Origin: Pseudomonas protegens
GTDB lineage: Bacteria; Pseudomonadota; Gammaproteobacteria; Pseudomonadales; Pseudomonadaceae
Reading direction: 5' to 3'
Length of the DNA: 36,696 nucleotides
NCBI RefSeq assembly: GCF_003732485.1
Contig: NZ_MOAK01000032.1
Location: 18,517-55,212 of the forward strand
Shown: positions 25,592 through 34,377 of the stretch, in pieces
Layout: each line of letters begins with the position of its first letter
Numbering within the stretch: the first letter of the stretch is position 1
Made by a program: the position numbers and the translations under genes
Notes under the pieces: generated by a model
The model's input: the letters and a program-made list of their open reading frames with translations, nothing else
Told to the model about the DNA's origin: nothing
The model's database searches: none

Positions 25592-26184
25592 CGGTTTACG
25601 CCTCCAAACCGCCATCAACAACGTATCAACAGCCAAATCACTGGTCATCTGCGACTTCATTGACCAGCCAACGACCTACCGAGAAAACAGATCCAGTACC
25701 CCCGCCAAATACAACCCGCCTTCATACGTACGAATGTACGTGATGTCGGTTACCCAAACCTTGCTGGGTTCCACGACATCGAGCTGGCGCTTCAGAAAAT
25801 TGGGTGAGACGACCGCTGGCTTACCGCCGTACTTTCCAGGGCGGCGTCGATAACCTGTCTGAGAACGCAGACCTTCAAGACGCATAAGCCTCGCCACACG
25901 ATGACGACCACAATCCTCACCGACCTCGCGCAGATCGTCGTGGATTTTGCGATAGCCATAAACGCCGCCGCTCTCCAGCCAGGAATGCTTGATCAAACCC
26001 AGCAGTCGCTGATCGTCTTTGTCGCGTACAGATTGCGGCTTAGAAAGCCAGGCGTAATAACCGCCGGGATGGACTTTCAGCGTCAGGCAAAGCCGTCGAA
26101 TCGAATAGTCGCCCGCGCAGTGCTTGATAAAGGCGTACTTCAGCCGCACTCCTTGGCAAAGTACGCGGCGGCCTTCCTGGAGAA
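25561..26184 (-). pseudogene. Second IS3-family transposase remnant (OrfA end + OrfB)
   Basis: On the minus strand an OrfA tail FSRKAAAYFAKECG ends at 26140, and OrfB starts at 26149 (MRLKYAFIKHCAGDYSIRRL). HTH_21 and core motifs follow: YYAWLSKP, GVYGYRKIHDDLRE, CGRHRVARLMR and KVWVTDITYIRT. After LYLAGVLDLFSR a TAG replaces the usual Gln codon, but the frame continues without a shift: VVGWSMKSQMTSDLAVD and VMVHSDQGSQG, ending at the junction near 25560. It differs clearly in sequence from the rightward IS3 copy. Both ends are truncated, so it is inactive. Confidence 0.87.
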
Positions 26185-26821
26185 CAATGCCGTCGCCGGC
26201 GGCAACCCGGTAAACTGGGTTAAGCGGCTGGGGATTGAAACCAACGAGGGCAAGACGCCGGACCTTGGTGATGACCAGGCTAAATTATTGCTGACGGCAC
26301 CGGACGGCTGGACGCTGAAGGGGGTTCGGGATCGGGCTATCTTGGCCATGCTTCTGTACCACGGCCCCCGCTGGGAAGAAGTCACGCAGTTGATGACTAG
26401 CGACCTGCAGGAGCGTCGACGTATCGAACACCTGCAGACGAATGGGAACAAGACCCGCTATTTACCGCTACACCCGGTGGCGGCCGAGCTCATTCATGAG
26501 TACCTGGAAAAGGACAATAAACGAGAGGCCGGAAATGGGCCGCTATTCCGCTCGATCCGCGGACGCACCACTGGTAGCGCGGTTACGGGTAACGGGATCT
26601 ATACCGTAGTCGCGCAATGGGCGCATGCGGTAGGCATCAATGTAACCGTGCTAGGTGTACCTGGGCTCCGTGCAACCGCTGCGACCAACACCCTAGAGCA
26701 AGATGCCGATATCGCCAAGGTCCAGGTATGGCTGGCCCATGTCAGTATCAGCACAACTCGGATGCACGATCGGCGTGGCCAGCGGCGGGAAGACTCACCA
26801 ACTTACAAAGTTAAATATTGA
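26176..26821 (+). pseudogene. Tyrosine recombinase remnant lacking the catalytic Tyr
   Basis: From NNAVAGGNPVNWVKRLG onward the frame encodes the catalytic half of an XerC-like integrase (ETNEGKTPDLGDDQAKLLL, RDRAILAMLLYHGPRWEEVT with the first Arg, RYLPLHPVAAELIHEYL). The HxxR motif reads GVPGLRATAAT, so His is replaced by Pro (codon 26660). The box WLAHVSISTTRMHDRR has His where the nucleophilic Tyr of TRIYDRR is expected (codon 26765). The N-terminal core-binding domain is replaced by IS3 sequence. It is a dead enzyme. It is not evidently the dusA-type integrase that would have mobilised the island. Confidence 0.88.
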
Positions 26822-26941
26822 GATTTACTAATCGCGTGCGCCCGAATAACTATGATGTTGGTCTGACTCATCACTTTTATCACCATTTAATGGATAAGTA
26901 TTTAGCAACAGCAGCAAAATTCCACCCAACCTTGGTGCCGG

Positions 26942-26955
26942 TAAGATTTTTCCTA
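26942..26955. promoter_or_regulatory. RcsB-like box, best match
   Basis: TAAGATTTTTCCTA matches the enterobacterial RcsAB consensus TAAGAATATTCCTA at 12 of 14 positions. It lies 411 bp before the adhesin ATG, far for a classic activator site, so it may serve an unrecognised transcript or a distal promoter. Confidence 0.5.
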
Positions 26956-27290
26956 ATAGGTTTATTCTCCTTTATGCCTGCGATTCAGTAAAAGCTCAGC
27001 CGGAAGACATGAGGCCTATCTGGTATTTCCTTACCTGTCCGAGTGGTCGTTACCACTCCGCACCGAATCAGCCTGTACAGGTGCCTGGAACCTCGCCTAC
27101 CGAGAAGTTGCACTTGCTGTATCACGGCCAAGAAGCATCATCATCTCTCCCAGCTCTGCATGAGTGGGAAATGGATTAGCCGGACACATACTACGCTACG
27201 TATAGGCCCTCAGGCCCCCAGGCCGACCTCGAGAGATCGCAAGCTTGTCAGTAAATCAGCAGCCTAGAGGTTTTCATCATCATTTTTAGC

Positions 27291-27314
27291 TGCTATCAGA
27301 CTTTTCCGATAGCA
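27291..27314. promoter_or_regulatory. Dyad containing an RcsB-like box upstream of the adhesin
   Basis: TGCTATC (27291-27297) and GATAGCA (27308-27314) are perfect inverted copies around AGACTTTTCC. The inner TCAGACTTTTCCGA (27296-27309) differs by one base from the box at 30894 upstream of the REC-EAL gene. It ends 57 bp before the adhesin ATG, a plausible activator position. It is not followed by a U-run on either strand, so it is probably not a terminator. Confidence 0.55.
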
Positions 27315-27365
27315 AAAAAATTTGCACCTAGCCACGATGAGGAAAAATCGATCGAGGCTTGAAAA

Positions 27366-28343
27366 ATGTCAGCTCCTATAAAATTGCTTTCGCCAGTCCT
27401 GCTATTACTAACTGCGCTTCCCACTACCAGCCATGCCCTTTCCTGCAAAAGCAGCGACGGTTCTGCAAAAATCACCGAAGCACTAGGCACTCCGCTAGCC
27501 ATTCCCGCAAATGCGCCGAACGGCACAGTTATTTGGGAGTCGGAGGAGAGAACCGTCAATGTGGTCTGTACAGATGACCAAAATATAAAGAGTAAAGAAC
27601 AAATATTTTTCTATGTAAACCCTGAAAGGAAAAGTATCGGACAAGGTATTCAAATCGGAATTCGCTATAATGATAAAAAAATTGTGCAAAGCAGTGGAAG
27701 CTACGCCACAGGGAACAGTACCTGGAACAACTGCTCTGGCACTGGGTGCAACAATTGGGAGGCTAGGTTTTCCCTGAAATTCACTGTGTTCGTCGAAAAA
27801 TTTGGTACGGCACCCACCTCAGGCAATATCCCAGCACTTAATGATTATCGGGTATTTCAACTCGATGGCAGCGGAGGACTGAATAACAAAAAAGATAGCA
27901 ACATCAATTATATTGTGAACGGATTAAACAACATTCGTTTTGTAGCGTGCGAGCCAGAAATAAAGATCACACCCGCATCGCTGGACTTCGGTCGCGTTGC
28001 CATTACGGCGGTTCAAATTGGCAAGGTCGCCGGTAGCAAGAGCTTCACTGTTGGCCTGAACAGAGGGTGCGACACGCCGTACACCGTTAATGCGCGCTTC
28101 ACCCCCACCAAAGGCAAAATTTTAGAAGACAAATTAGTACCGAATGATAACCCCTCGGTCGGAATTAGTATTCGCAACTTACAGAACAATATTCAGGTAC
28201 CTTTTAGCAAATGGTTTAAATTGACTGACTTGAAAGATAAAAGCTACACCAATAATTTTGAAGCCGACTTAATATGGCTACAAAACAAACCTATCGGTGG
28301 AAAATTCAATGCTGGCGTAACAATGGACTTATACTATCAGTAA
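27366..28343 (+). CDS. Two-domain fimbrial adhesin (tip subunit candidate)
   Basis: A 325-residue exported protein with a signal peptide at 1-24 (LLSPVLLLLTALPTTSHA). The first half (about 25-195) is an unrecognised domain with cysteines in CKSSDG, VVCTDD and NNCSGTGCNNW. The second half (about 196-325) is pilin-like: ITPASLDFGRVAI, KSFTVGLNRGCDTPYTVNARF, and an ending MDLYYQ with the penultimate aromatic of donor strands. A receptor-binding domain plus a pilin domain is the plan of chaperone-usher tip adhesins. Start ATG 27366 has GAGG 9 bp upstream. It is convergent with, and 2.6 kb from, the usher operon, with AT-rich codon use. Adhesin is the best reading; a minor subunit is the alternative. 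Confidence 0.8.
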   Translation: MSAPIKLLSPVLLLLTALPTTSHALSCKSSDGSAKITEALGTPLAIPANAPNGTVIWESEERTVNVVCTDDQNIKSKEQIFFYVNPERKSIGQGIQIGIRYNDKKIVQSSGSYATGNSTWNNCSGTGCNNWEARFSLKFTVFVEKFGTAPTSGNIPALNDYRVFQLDGSGGLNNKKDSNINYIVNGLNNIRFVACEPEIKITPASLDFGRVAITAVQIGKVAGSKSFTVGLNRGCDTPYTVNARFTPTKGKILEDKLVPNDNPSVGISIRNLQNNIQVPFSKWFKLTDLKDKSYTNNFEADLIWLQNKPIGGKFNAGVTMDLYYQ

Positions 28344-28365
28344 TGCTGCATGACTGTTTGGCGCC

Positions 28366-28381
28366 CCCCTCTTTTGAGGGG
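28366..28381 (+). terminator. Short GC-rich hairpin after the adhesin gene
   Basis: CCCCTC / GAGGGG with a TTTT loop, 22 bp after the stop. The T-run (TTTTTT) comes only about 25 bp later, so efficiency is doubtful. Confidence 0.45.
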
Positions 28382-28983
28382 CAGCAACAGGCCGAGCACT
28401 TAATTTTTTCGAACAAGAAAATTAACAACAAAAAACAATTCTCAAAAAAGTAGAGCTATGCTCTATTCCAGTGTCACGAATTCGATTCTAGGAGCTATAC
28501 TTGCGATAGCTACAAGTCCACAAAACCAAGTAATTTTACAGAAATGCCCGCATAGTAAAATGCAGAGTCCGATGTGGTTCGAAGAGGCTCAGACAGGAGA
28601 GCTCCTCTACTTTAACATCGGGGAAATTTTTAATCTAATCTGGCAGTACGCGAGTAATTAATAGAGATGACATACAGAAACGTACTCGAGGAATACCCCT
28701 CTATTAACGTGTAAAATTTTTAAAGGACTGCCGACCATCCAACAAAGAAAATTCTAACGCTAGATCATCATTACCCTTTTTTATTTTCAAAGGTAGTCCT
28801 GCTGCGCACAGCAAATCGCACACTCACGCAGCACTACCACATAAAGCGTTTCAACTTTTATTTAGTAATTTAGAAACAAGAAACCCTGTAGAACTCAGCG
28901 GACTAAAATGCTGCTTGAAAGCAACAGCACTGCTTGATCCGGCTTTTTAACGGAGCGCACTGACATGCACTTACAGTAGATAC
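28382..28983. other. AT-rich gap between convergent adhesin and receiver genes
   Basis: No gene can be supported here. A 67-codon plus-strand frame (28458-28661, MLYSSVTNSILGAILAIATS onward) is preceded by a purine-rich AAAAAAGTAGAG but resembles nothing I know. The rest shows no repeats, RNA genes or clear terminators. Confidence 0.35.
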
Positions 28984-29457
28984 TTAAGTCAATGACTTGT
29001 GCTCAGCGCTAGTTAAAACTCGTACAGAGGAACGTAACGCCCTTGCTGTAGGAGCTTTCCTGGCTGGATATTGGGTAGGTGGGTCGACTAACATCATCAA
29101 CTTTTTGAGGATCTGAACATCAAGCCGATGATTGGCGGTCATATGGACACTACCGCCTCTTTGAAAGGATTGCGGCAAATCCTGCGCTACATTGCACCCA
29201 TAAACAATACTATGCCTGAGCTGCTCAGCGCTTTTACAATATGACAGCAGATCAAAGTCGTCGCAACACTCTTGCTCGGCATTAATAATAAGCAGATCGA
29301 AAGGCACAACCGCATCACGAATTGCAATCATGGCTTCGGCGACTGAAGCCATTGGTGCAACACGATAGTAACCCAAGCTATTCATGACTTTCTCAAGAAA
29401 TAGCTGTTCTAGATGCTGAGCCTCAACGATCAAAATCCGAAGGGTCTTGTTATTCAT
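28984..29457 (-). CDS. Stand-alone degenerate receiver-domain protein
   Basis: A 157-residue protein that keeps the REC fold pattern (LRILIVEAQHLEQLFLEKVM; FDLLIINAEQ; SIVYGCNV) but has lost the phosphorylation machinery. The acidic pair is E12-A13, the phosphoacceptor position is Asn59, the Thr/Ser position is Gly and the conserved Lys-Pro is absent. It has no output domain; the last 35 residues are a basic tail. It follows the REC-EAL gene by 118 bp on the same strand and shares its N-terminal style, so it may have arisen by duplication of that receiver. It probably acts as an unphosphorylated partner or decoy in the same pathway. Function is not known. Confidence 0.75.
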   Translation of the reverse strand: MNNKTLRILIVEAQHLEQLFLEKVMNSLGYYRVAPMASVAEAMIAIRDAVVPFDLLIINAEQECCDDFDLLSYCKSAEQLRHSIVYGCNVAQDLPQSFQRGGSVHMTANHRLDVQILKKLMMLVDPPTQYPARKAPTARALRSSVRVLTSAEHKSLT

Positions 29458-29575
29458 TTTAGGAGCACCATTAGAACCATGAACGCCCGAATCTTCAATA
29501 AACTCATGTCGACCGTACTCAAACTCGACATTCCGCCAATGAAAAACCTCAGATCAATTATCTAGAGCTGCGTTA

Positions 29576-30820
29576 TCATTTATGAGCTTCATCATGTGCT
29601 GATAAAACATCGTCGAATACTTCTCCTCCATACCGATAATGCTGATCTAGCCACGCTAAAAAATCATCTCCACTCATTGGGCGGGCGTACAAGTAACCTT
29701 GACCATGCTTGCCTCCCAAAGCCAATAGCTCCTGGTGCTGCTCGCGTGTTTCTATCCCTTCCACTACAACGTTCATACCCAATGCCTCGCCCAACGCCAG
29801 CGTAGATCTGACAACCGCTCGGCAGCGCGATTCGCGCTCAAAGTTGCGCACAAATTCAGCGTCCAACTTGATTTCGTCGAAAGGCAACCTACACAAGCGC
29901 TGCAAAGATGAAAACCCACTGCCGAAGTCGTCAATAGACAAACTACATCCCATCATGCGCAACCTAAGGAGGGTTTCCATGCTGGCAGCAGGCGCTTCCA
30001 GCAAACCGCTTTCGGTTAGCTCGAACGTCAATCCGTTGCAGGGGTGACCTCGTGCGGTAAGGACCGAACGAATGTGCAACGCCAAGTCTTCATTGGCCAA
30101 CTGAGAAGGTTGAAGGTTAAAAGCAATGTTTAGTGAGTAACCTTTCTCCCAGGCGCTACGCTGCAATGACAACCCCTCTTGCAGTTGCTGGAACAGCAAT
30201 TCATCAAGCAAGCCCCCACGATCCATCTCGGACAAAAACATCATCGGTGACAGCAAGCCTCGGCGGGGATGTTGCCAGCGCGAGAACACTTCTGCACCAC
30301 GAACCTCACCCGTCTTCAGACACAGTTTTGGTTGGTAGTAAGCGTGTATTTGCCGTCGCGCGAGCGCTTCGCGTAACTCAAGGTCAGTGACCACTTCCTT
30401 GCCGACCAACATACTGATGCTTTCGATAGGCTTATTACGCTCAACCTCAAGTAGAATCCGTAGATGAGCCTCAAGCAATGGCTTTCCAGCATCCCCCAAC
30501 AGTGTTATACCGTGAAGCGAAGCAATCTGCTTAGCCGCTCGGTACAAGTCATCAGGCAGGGCACTACTGAGTATTACTGCCCCAACTAATCCAGAAAGCG
30601 CCAGATATTGCAAAAAATCCAGTCCATCCATGCTCTCCATTCGCATATCAAACAGAGCTACGTCTACTCGCCCCAGGCACTGCAACACTTCCATCGCCTG
30701 TGCGCCCCCAGCTGCCTCCAGTACCTCATGACACCCCATCTGTTGGAGGGTGTTTACGGAAATGGAACGCTGAAAGGCATGTTCTTCAATAACGAGCACA
30801 CGTAACGCAAACGTAGTCAT
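29576..30820 (-). CDS. REC-EAL response regulator, c-di-GMP phosphodiesterase (PvrR/RocR type)
   Basis: A 414-residue cytoplasmic protein. The receiver domain (1-122) has E12/E13, phosphoacceptor D58 (VALFDMRM), ILSS and K113 (GKP), all intact. The EAL domain (about 148-400) keeps the metal and catalytic residues: E177 in GAEVFSRW (the EAL signature reads EVF), N235 in FNLQPSQL, FELTES, D297-D298 in SIDDFGSG, K318 in IKLD, E354 in VEGIET and Q374 in GQGYLYARP. It should hydrolyse c-di-GMP under control of a partner kinase, plausibly the one at 35158. Linked PvrR-like proteins lower fimbrial and biofilm output in P. aeruginosa CupD. It is 165 bp downstream of the usher, with its own candidate box at 30894. 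Confidence 0.9.
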   Translation of the reverse strand: MTTFALRVLVIEEHAFQRSISVNTLQQMGCHEVLEAAGGAQAMEVLQCLGRVDVALFDMRMESMDGLDFLQYLALSGLVGAVILSSALPDDLYRAAKQIASLHGITLLGDAGKPLLEAHLRILLEVERNKPIESISMLVGKEVVTDLELREALARRQIHAYYQPKLCLKTGEVRGAEVFSRWQHPRRGLLSPMMFLSEMDRGGLLDELLFQQLQEGLSLQRSAWEKGYSLNIAFNLQPSQLANEDLALHIRSVLTARGHPCNGLTFELTESGLLEAPAASMETLLRLRMMGCSLSIDDFGSGFSSLQRLCRLPFDEIKLDAEFVRNFERESRCRAVVRSTLALGEALGMNVVVEGIETREQHQELLALGGKHGQGYLYARPMSGDDFLAWLDQHYRYGGEVFDDVLSAHDEAHK

Positions 30821-30893
30821 CGCATCAACCCGTCCTATAATATATATTAAAAACCACAGTTTAAATTATCGACTGTCACCACCTATACCAATG

Positions 30894-30907
30894 TAAGACT
30901 TTTCCGA
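30894..30907. promoter_or_regulatory. RcsB-like box upstream of the REC-EAL gene
   Basis: TAAGACTTTTCCGA, 74 bp above the ATG, in the 165-bp gap between the usher stop and the REC-EAL start. Reading leftward, an AT-rich GATAAT follows about 22 bp after it and could be a -10. An AGGAC ribosome-binding site lies just before the start. Confidence 0.55.
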
Positions 30908-30985
30908 ATTTTCATAAAATTAGTTCAACGGTAACTCATAAAAAGCACAATGTTGAATTATCAGCACAATCTTGAAAACGATGTC

Positions 30986-33526
30986 TTAACGGCATTCAAC
31001 ATCCGCTTGAAACAACTGCTTACCTTTATCTTGAAGAGGTGGAAGAGCTAGCGAGCAACGGTGATTAACACTTTCACCCCAGTTAATCAGAAGCTGCGGT
31101 ACATCCGTGCTCATCCGTACGTAAACTTGTCCCCCCTGGCCTGCGATACCAACAGCTCTACCAGAAGGGTCAGTGACGGATGCACCAAACGGCAACGGAC
31201 GCCCGTCGGCAAGCTTCACATTCAACAGTACGGCTTTACCTACTGTCGTCCCGTATTTAAGGAACACTACCGCACCAGCTCGCGGTACAATTTGCTGGCT
31301 AGTTTCCGTAAAGTCGACATCCATCGACGTACCTTCCGGATCAATTGAGACCTCATTGAGTTGATAAGGACGAAGATACGGAACTACCGCATAGCCCTGT
31401 CGATCTAGTTTCATGCCTGTATACCCAACCACCTTTGCACCTTGTGCATCAGGGGCACTGATAACCGCCATAGTTTCTCCGCGGTAGGGGCTCAGTGTCA
31501 GGCCTTCTGAATGCGCGACCGCAGTGCCACTTACCGTCAACGACGCAGCACTGTACTCATCACCCTGACTGATGCCTGCGCCCACCGTGGCAGCCTCACT
31601 TATATACTGCCCGTTTACCGAGCTGTTGAGTGCACTTGTGGCACTATCATGCCCAACCGTCGCGCCATAGCTGTACTCGCCATCTTCGCCAGTGACACCA
31701 CTTATCGATGCCTGCTGCTCATAGTTACCTTGGGCGTCACGACCCAGCCGCGCATAAAGTTGCGGCTGCTGACGCCGAGGGCCAAACTCCAACGGCATCG
31801 ATACCGTGAACAGGTAAGTTGTTTCCATTTCATCCAGCCCAGACTGACCGCGGCTGGCGCTGACTCCATAACCGATATCCCGCACCTGTTTGTAGTAACC
31901 CAATTGGTACTGCACATCACGCCCTGATTGATTCCAGTAATTCTGCGTGTAGCCACTGAATGTCATTTGCCCCCAGTCACCCAAACTCTGGTCGGCGGTC
32001 AATGACAAACGGCTGCGTGGTCGCCCTATTCCAAAGGTTTCCATTCCCCTTCGTTCAGCGTCGATAAATTGAGCGGCATTGCTCAGATCCAGGTACCCAC
32101 TAGTAGAAAATCGGTACGCGGCTACGGTGAAGTTACTGCCTGTACTGAGGATGTTTTTGCTGTACGACAGCCGCAGGCTTCGGCCACGCGAAGCGCCGCT
32201 GGGCAGATCCGTCTGAGCATGAGTGATATCTACTCCCATCGCACCGATAGGGGTACCAAAGGCTAATCCGGTCATGATAGCCATATAGTCATCGCTAAAC
32301 TGACTGCCACCATAACCGGTAAACGTGTTGTTCAAACCATATTGCAAGGCGCCTTGCAGCACTTTGAGTTGTTCATGGATATAGCTGTTTCGAGTTTGTC
32401 CAGCTGTAGCACTGAAGCGCAGGGTACCGGGGCGCAGCAACTGGCTGACTGACGCGTAGGGCACAATAAACCGCTGCTCACTGCCATCCGCTTCGGTTAC
32501 CGTCACCTCTAACTCACCGCCGTAGCTGGTGGAGTACAAGTCATCAATGACAAACGCGCCGGGTGATACGGTGGTCTCTAACAGTAAGGCGCCTGACTGC
32601 CTCACGGAAACTCGAGCATTGGTTCGGGCGATACCACGGACTATCGGAGCATACCCGCGCAGCGAATCTGGCAACATACGATCATCACTACTTAGTTGCA
32701 CTCCGCGAAAGGAAAATGTATCGAATACATCTCCACTGGTATAAGACTCACCAATTAAAAGCTGGCTTTTAATACCCGCAACGTCGTGCTGGGCGTATGT
32801 ATTGATACTGTGATAATCACCACCCTGCCTCTGCTGCCAGTTCAATGAACCGTCATGACGTAAACGCCAGCCATGAATATTTAGACCGCTATTTAAACCT
32901 AAGTACATTGAGCTTGAATTCGTACCCATGGCCCGACTGTGATTAGCGTTGAGGTTATAACTAAGTGTGGCCGCGGTAATCCCGTGATCCCATAACTCAG
33001 GGCTGACATAACCTCGTGAGTTTTTCCGCATCGCCGCCTGTGGCACACTAACCTCGAGTAGCTGGCTGTCAGGATAGAAGGTCGCATTTGCCCCCTCAAT
33101 TAGCGAAGACAAATCAGGACACGCTTGCCCCACATCGAACAACTGAATAGTCTCGGGTGAAAGCTTTTCGATGGCTACCCCCATCATTTCTAGCTGCGTG
33201 CGCGTAAGACAAACAACTGCCTGACTACCATCTTTCTGCGCATTAATCCTTACATCTTGACGATTGACTAGACGACCATTAATCGAAACATCCGCCCGGT
33301 AGTTTCCAGGCCAAACAGGGTTACCAGACCGATATGCCGATAGATCAAGATCTTGCGAACCTTCGGGCAGGAATACATCGTTGAAATGCACTTCCTGTGC
33401 GTACGCAACAGACATCGCCAGACCACAGGGTAAAAATGCCAAAGGCCTTACAATAAGCATGCTTAGCAGATTTAAGGCAAAGCGAAAGCATAACTGTGGA
33501 CTTTCATCCAAGCTGAAATTTTTCAT
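30986..33526 (-). CDS. Outer-membrane fimbrial usher (FimD/PapC family)
   Basis: An 846-residue usher of normal length. A long signal region ends near AMSVAYA, followed by the N-terminal periplasmic domain (VHFNDVFLPEGSQDLDLSAY; RNSRGYVSPELWDHG). The 24-stranded barrel with plug follows (FSFRGVQLSSDDRMLPDSL, GYAPIVRGIARTNARVSVRQ, PGAFVIDDLYSTSYGGELEV), then the C-terminal domains (VPRAGAVVFLKYGTTVG; PFGASVTD; GQGGQVYVR) ending in a cysteine-bounded domain. It pumps chaperone-bound subunits across the outer membrane. Start ATG 33526 has AAGAG 7 bp upstream and follows the chaperone by 34 bp. Family resemblance is to Cup-type ushers of Pseudomonas; the exact class is uncertain. Confidence 0.95.
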   Translation of the reverse strand: MKNFSLDESPQLCFRFALNLLSMLIVRPLAFLPCGLAMSVAYAQEVHFNDVFLPEGSQDLDLSAYRSGNPVWPGNYRADVSINGRLVNRQDVRINAQKDGSQAVVCLTRTQLEMMGVAIEKLSPETIQLFDVGQACPDLSSLIEGANATFYPDSQLLEVSVPQAAMRKNSRGYVSPELWDHGITAATLSYNLNANHSRAMGTNSSSMYLGLNSGLNIHGWRLRHDGSLNWQQRQGGDYHSINTYAQHDVAGIKSQLLIGESYTSGDVFDTFSFRGVQLSSDDRMLPDSLRGYAPIVRGIARTNARVSVRQSGALLLETTVSPGAFVIDDLYSTSYGGELEVTVTEADGSEQRFIVPYASVSQLLRPGTLRFSATAGQTRNSYIHEQLKVLQGALQYGLNNTFTGYGGSQFSDDYMAIMTGLAFGTPIGAMGVDITHAQTDLPSGASRGRSLRLSYSKNILSTGSNFTVAAYRFSTSGYLDLSNAAQFIDAERRGMETFGIGRPRSRLSLTADQSLGDWGQMTFSGYTQNYWNQSGRDVQYQLGYYKQVRDIGYGVSASRGQSGLDEMETTYLFTVSMPLEFGPRRQQPQLYARLGRDAQGNYEQQASISGVTGEDGEYSYGATVGHDSATSALNSSVNGQYISEAATVGAGISQGDEYSAASLTVSGTAVAHSEGLTLSPYRGETMAVISAPDAQGAKVVGYTGMKLDRQGYAVVPYLRPYQLNEVSIDPEGTSMDVDFTETSQQIVPRAGAVVFLKYGTTVGKAVLLNVKLADGRPLPFGASVTDPSGRAVGIAGQGGQVYVRMSTDVPQLLINWGESVNHRCSLALPPLQDKGKQLFQADVECR

Positions 33527-33560
33527 AAGTCACTCTTGCACGGGCGTGCTTATCAAATCT

Positions 33561-34307
33561 CTAGTGCTGAATCGGACGCTTGGTCACCATCAAGGCACCG
33601 TAGTCATTGATTGCACTAAACTCTACTTGCGCGTCTGCTTCAGGAGCCCTCTTCAGAGTCGGTAATGCAAACAATCGACTCTCGCCTGGGCCAATCATTC
33701 CATCCTCAGAAGGCACTCTCAGCGCTCCGGTATGCAGACTCAGACCAATTAGTGACACGTGATACGCACTTGGGTTGGTAGCCCGCAAAACAAAACCAGA
33801 TCCATTACTGCCCGCCTCTACTCGCCACTGCACGGCCTCAATAGCCTGTACGGGATCCCCAGGGAGATCTTTAGGGCGATAGAATACTTTTATCCGAGAC
33901 CGGAAAGCCATTTGCAGCACAGTTGAGTCTGCTGCCACCTCAGGCCTAGGTGGAATCTCCAGAACATTGAGCCAGAATACCGACTCCTTGCTGCTTGATA
34001 GCGGAGCACCGACAAACATTAAACGCAAACTCTGCCCCTTACCCGCATCAATACGCGCTACAGGAGGAGACACAACAAAGGGAGCTTTCGCATTTGTCGG
34101 ACTAGAATCTCCATCCCCAGTGTCCACCCATGAGTGAACTAGCGCAGGTAGAACACCATCGTTATTTAATCGTACAGTGATCTCTCTTTGCTGCGCAGGA
34201 TAAATCTGTCGCGTTCCAGTAATAACTACACCAGCAATAGCCTGAGAACAACACAATATAGCTAAGGGTAGCCATAGAAATCGATGCAGCTTACTCTGAT
34301 ACAACAT
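33561..34307 (-). CDS. Periplasmic fimbrial chaperone (PapD/FimC family)
   Basis: A 248-residue protein when started at ATG 34307, 6 bp after a GGAG; in-frame ATGs at 34313 and 34319 and a longer frame to 34352 are also possible. A signal peptide is visible (FLWLPLAILCCSQAIAG). The chaperone hallmarks are present: Arg in VITGTRQIYP and Lys in RSRIKVFYRP, which anchor the subunit C-terminus, and SVFWLNVLEIPP for domain 1. The beta strand before GKGQSLRLMF supplies the donor residues. It folds and caps subunits in the periplasm before delivery to the usher. It is the only chaperone seen in the window, whereas CupD-type loci have two. Confidence 0.93.
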   Translation of the reverse strand: MLYQSKLHRFLWLPLAILCCSQAIAGVVITGTRQIYPAQQREITVRLNNDGVLPALVHSWVDTGDGDSSPTNAKAPFVVSPPVARIDAGKGQSLRLMFVGAPLSSSKESVFWLNVLEIPPRPEVAADSTVLQMAFRSRIKVFYRPKDLPGDPVQAIEAVQWRVEAGSNGSGFVLRATNPSAYHVSLIGLSLHTGALRVPSEDGMIGPGESRLFALPTLKRAPEADAQVEFSAINDYGALMVTKRPIQH

Positions 34308-34331
34308 CAACATCTCCATCACGGATGGCCG

Positions 34332-34362
34332 ACATGTCCCTTCACAAGGCAAAAGGACATGT
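34332..34362 (-). repeat. Intercistronic hairpin between subunit and chaperone genes
   Basis: ACATGTCC (34332-34339) and GGACATGT (34355-34362) are perfect inverted copies with a 15-nt loop, 15 bp after the major subunit stop. Without a U-run it may act as a processing or attenuating stem that favours expression of the subunit over downstream genes, as in other fimbrial operons. Confidence 0.5.
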
Positions 34363-34377
34363 ACAGATCTGTTGTAA

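Larger units (their letters stand above)
26822..27365 (+). promoter_or_regulatory. Upstream region of the adhesin gene
   Basis: This 544-bp gap holds two Rcs-like boxes (26942, 27296) and probably the adhesin promoter. A 56-codon frame at 27009-27179 (MRPIWYFLTCPSGRYHSAPN onward) is open but has no good ribosome-binding site, and I do not recognise it. AGGAAAAATC at 27340-27349 repeats the box core on the other strand only 17 bp before the ATG. Confidence 0.4.

Noticed and set aside
27009..27179. 56-codon frame (MRPIWYFLTC start) between the recombinase relic and the adhesin
   Set aside because: Codon pattern is plausible but no homologue is recognised and the ribosome-binding site is poor; not enough to call a gene.
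28458..28661. 67-codon plus-strand frame after the adhesin
   Set aside because: No recognisable family, weak translation signals and low-information AT-rich surroundings; kept only as a note in the gap description.
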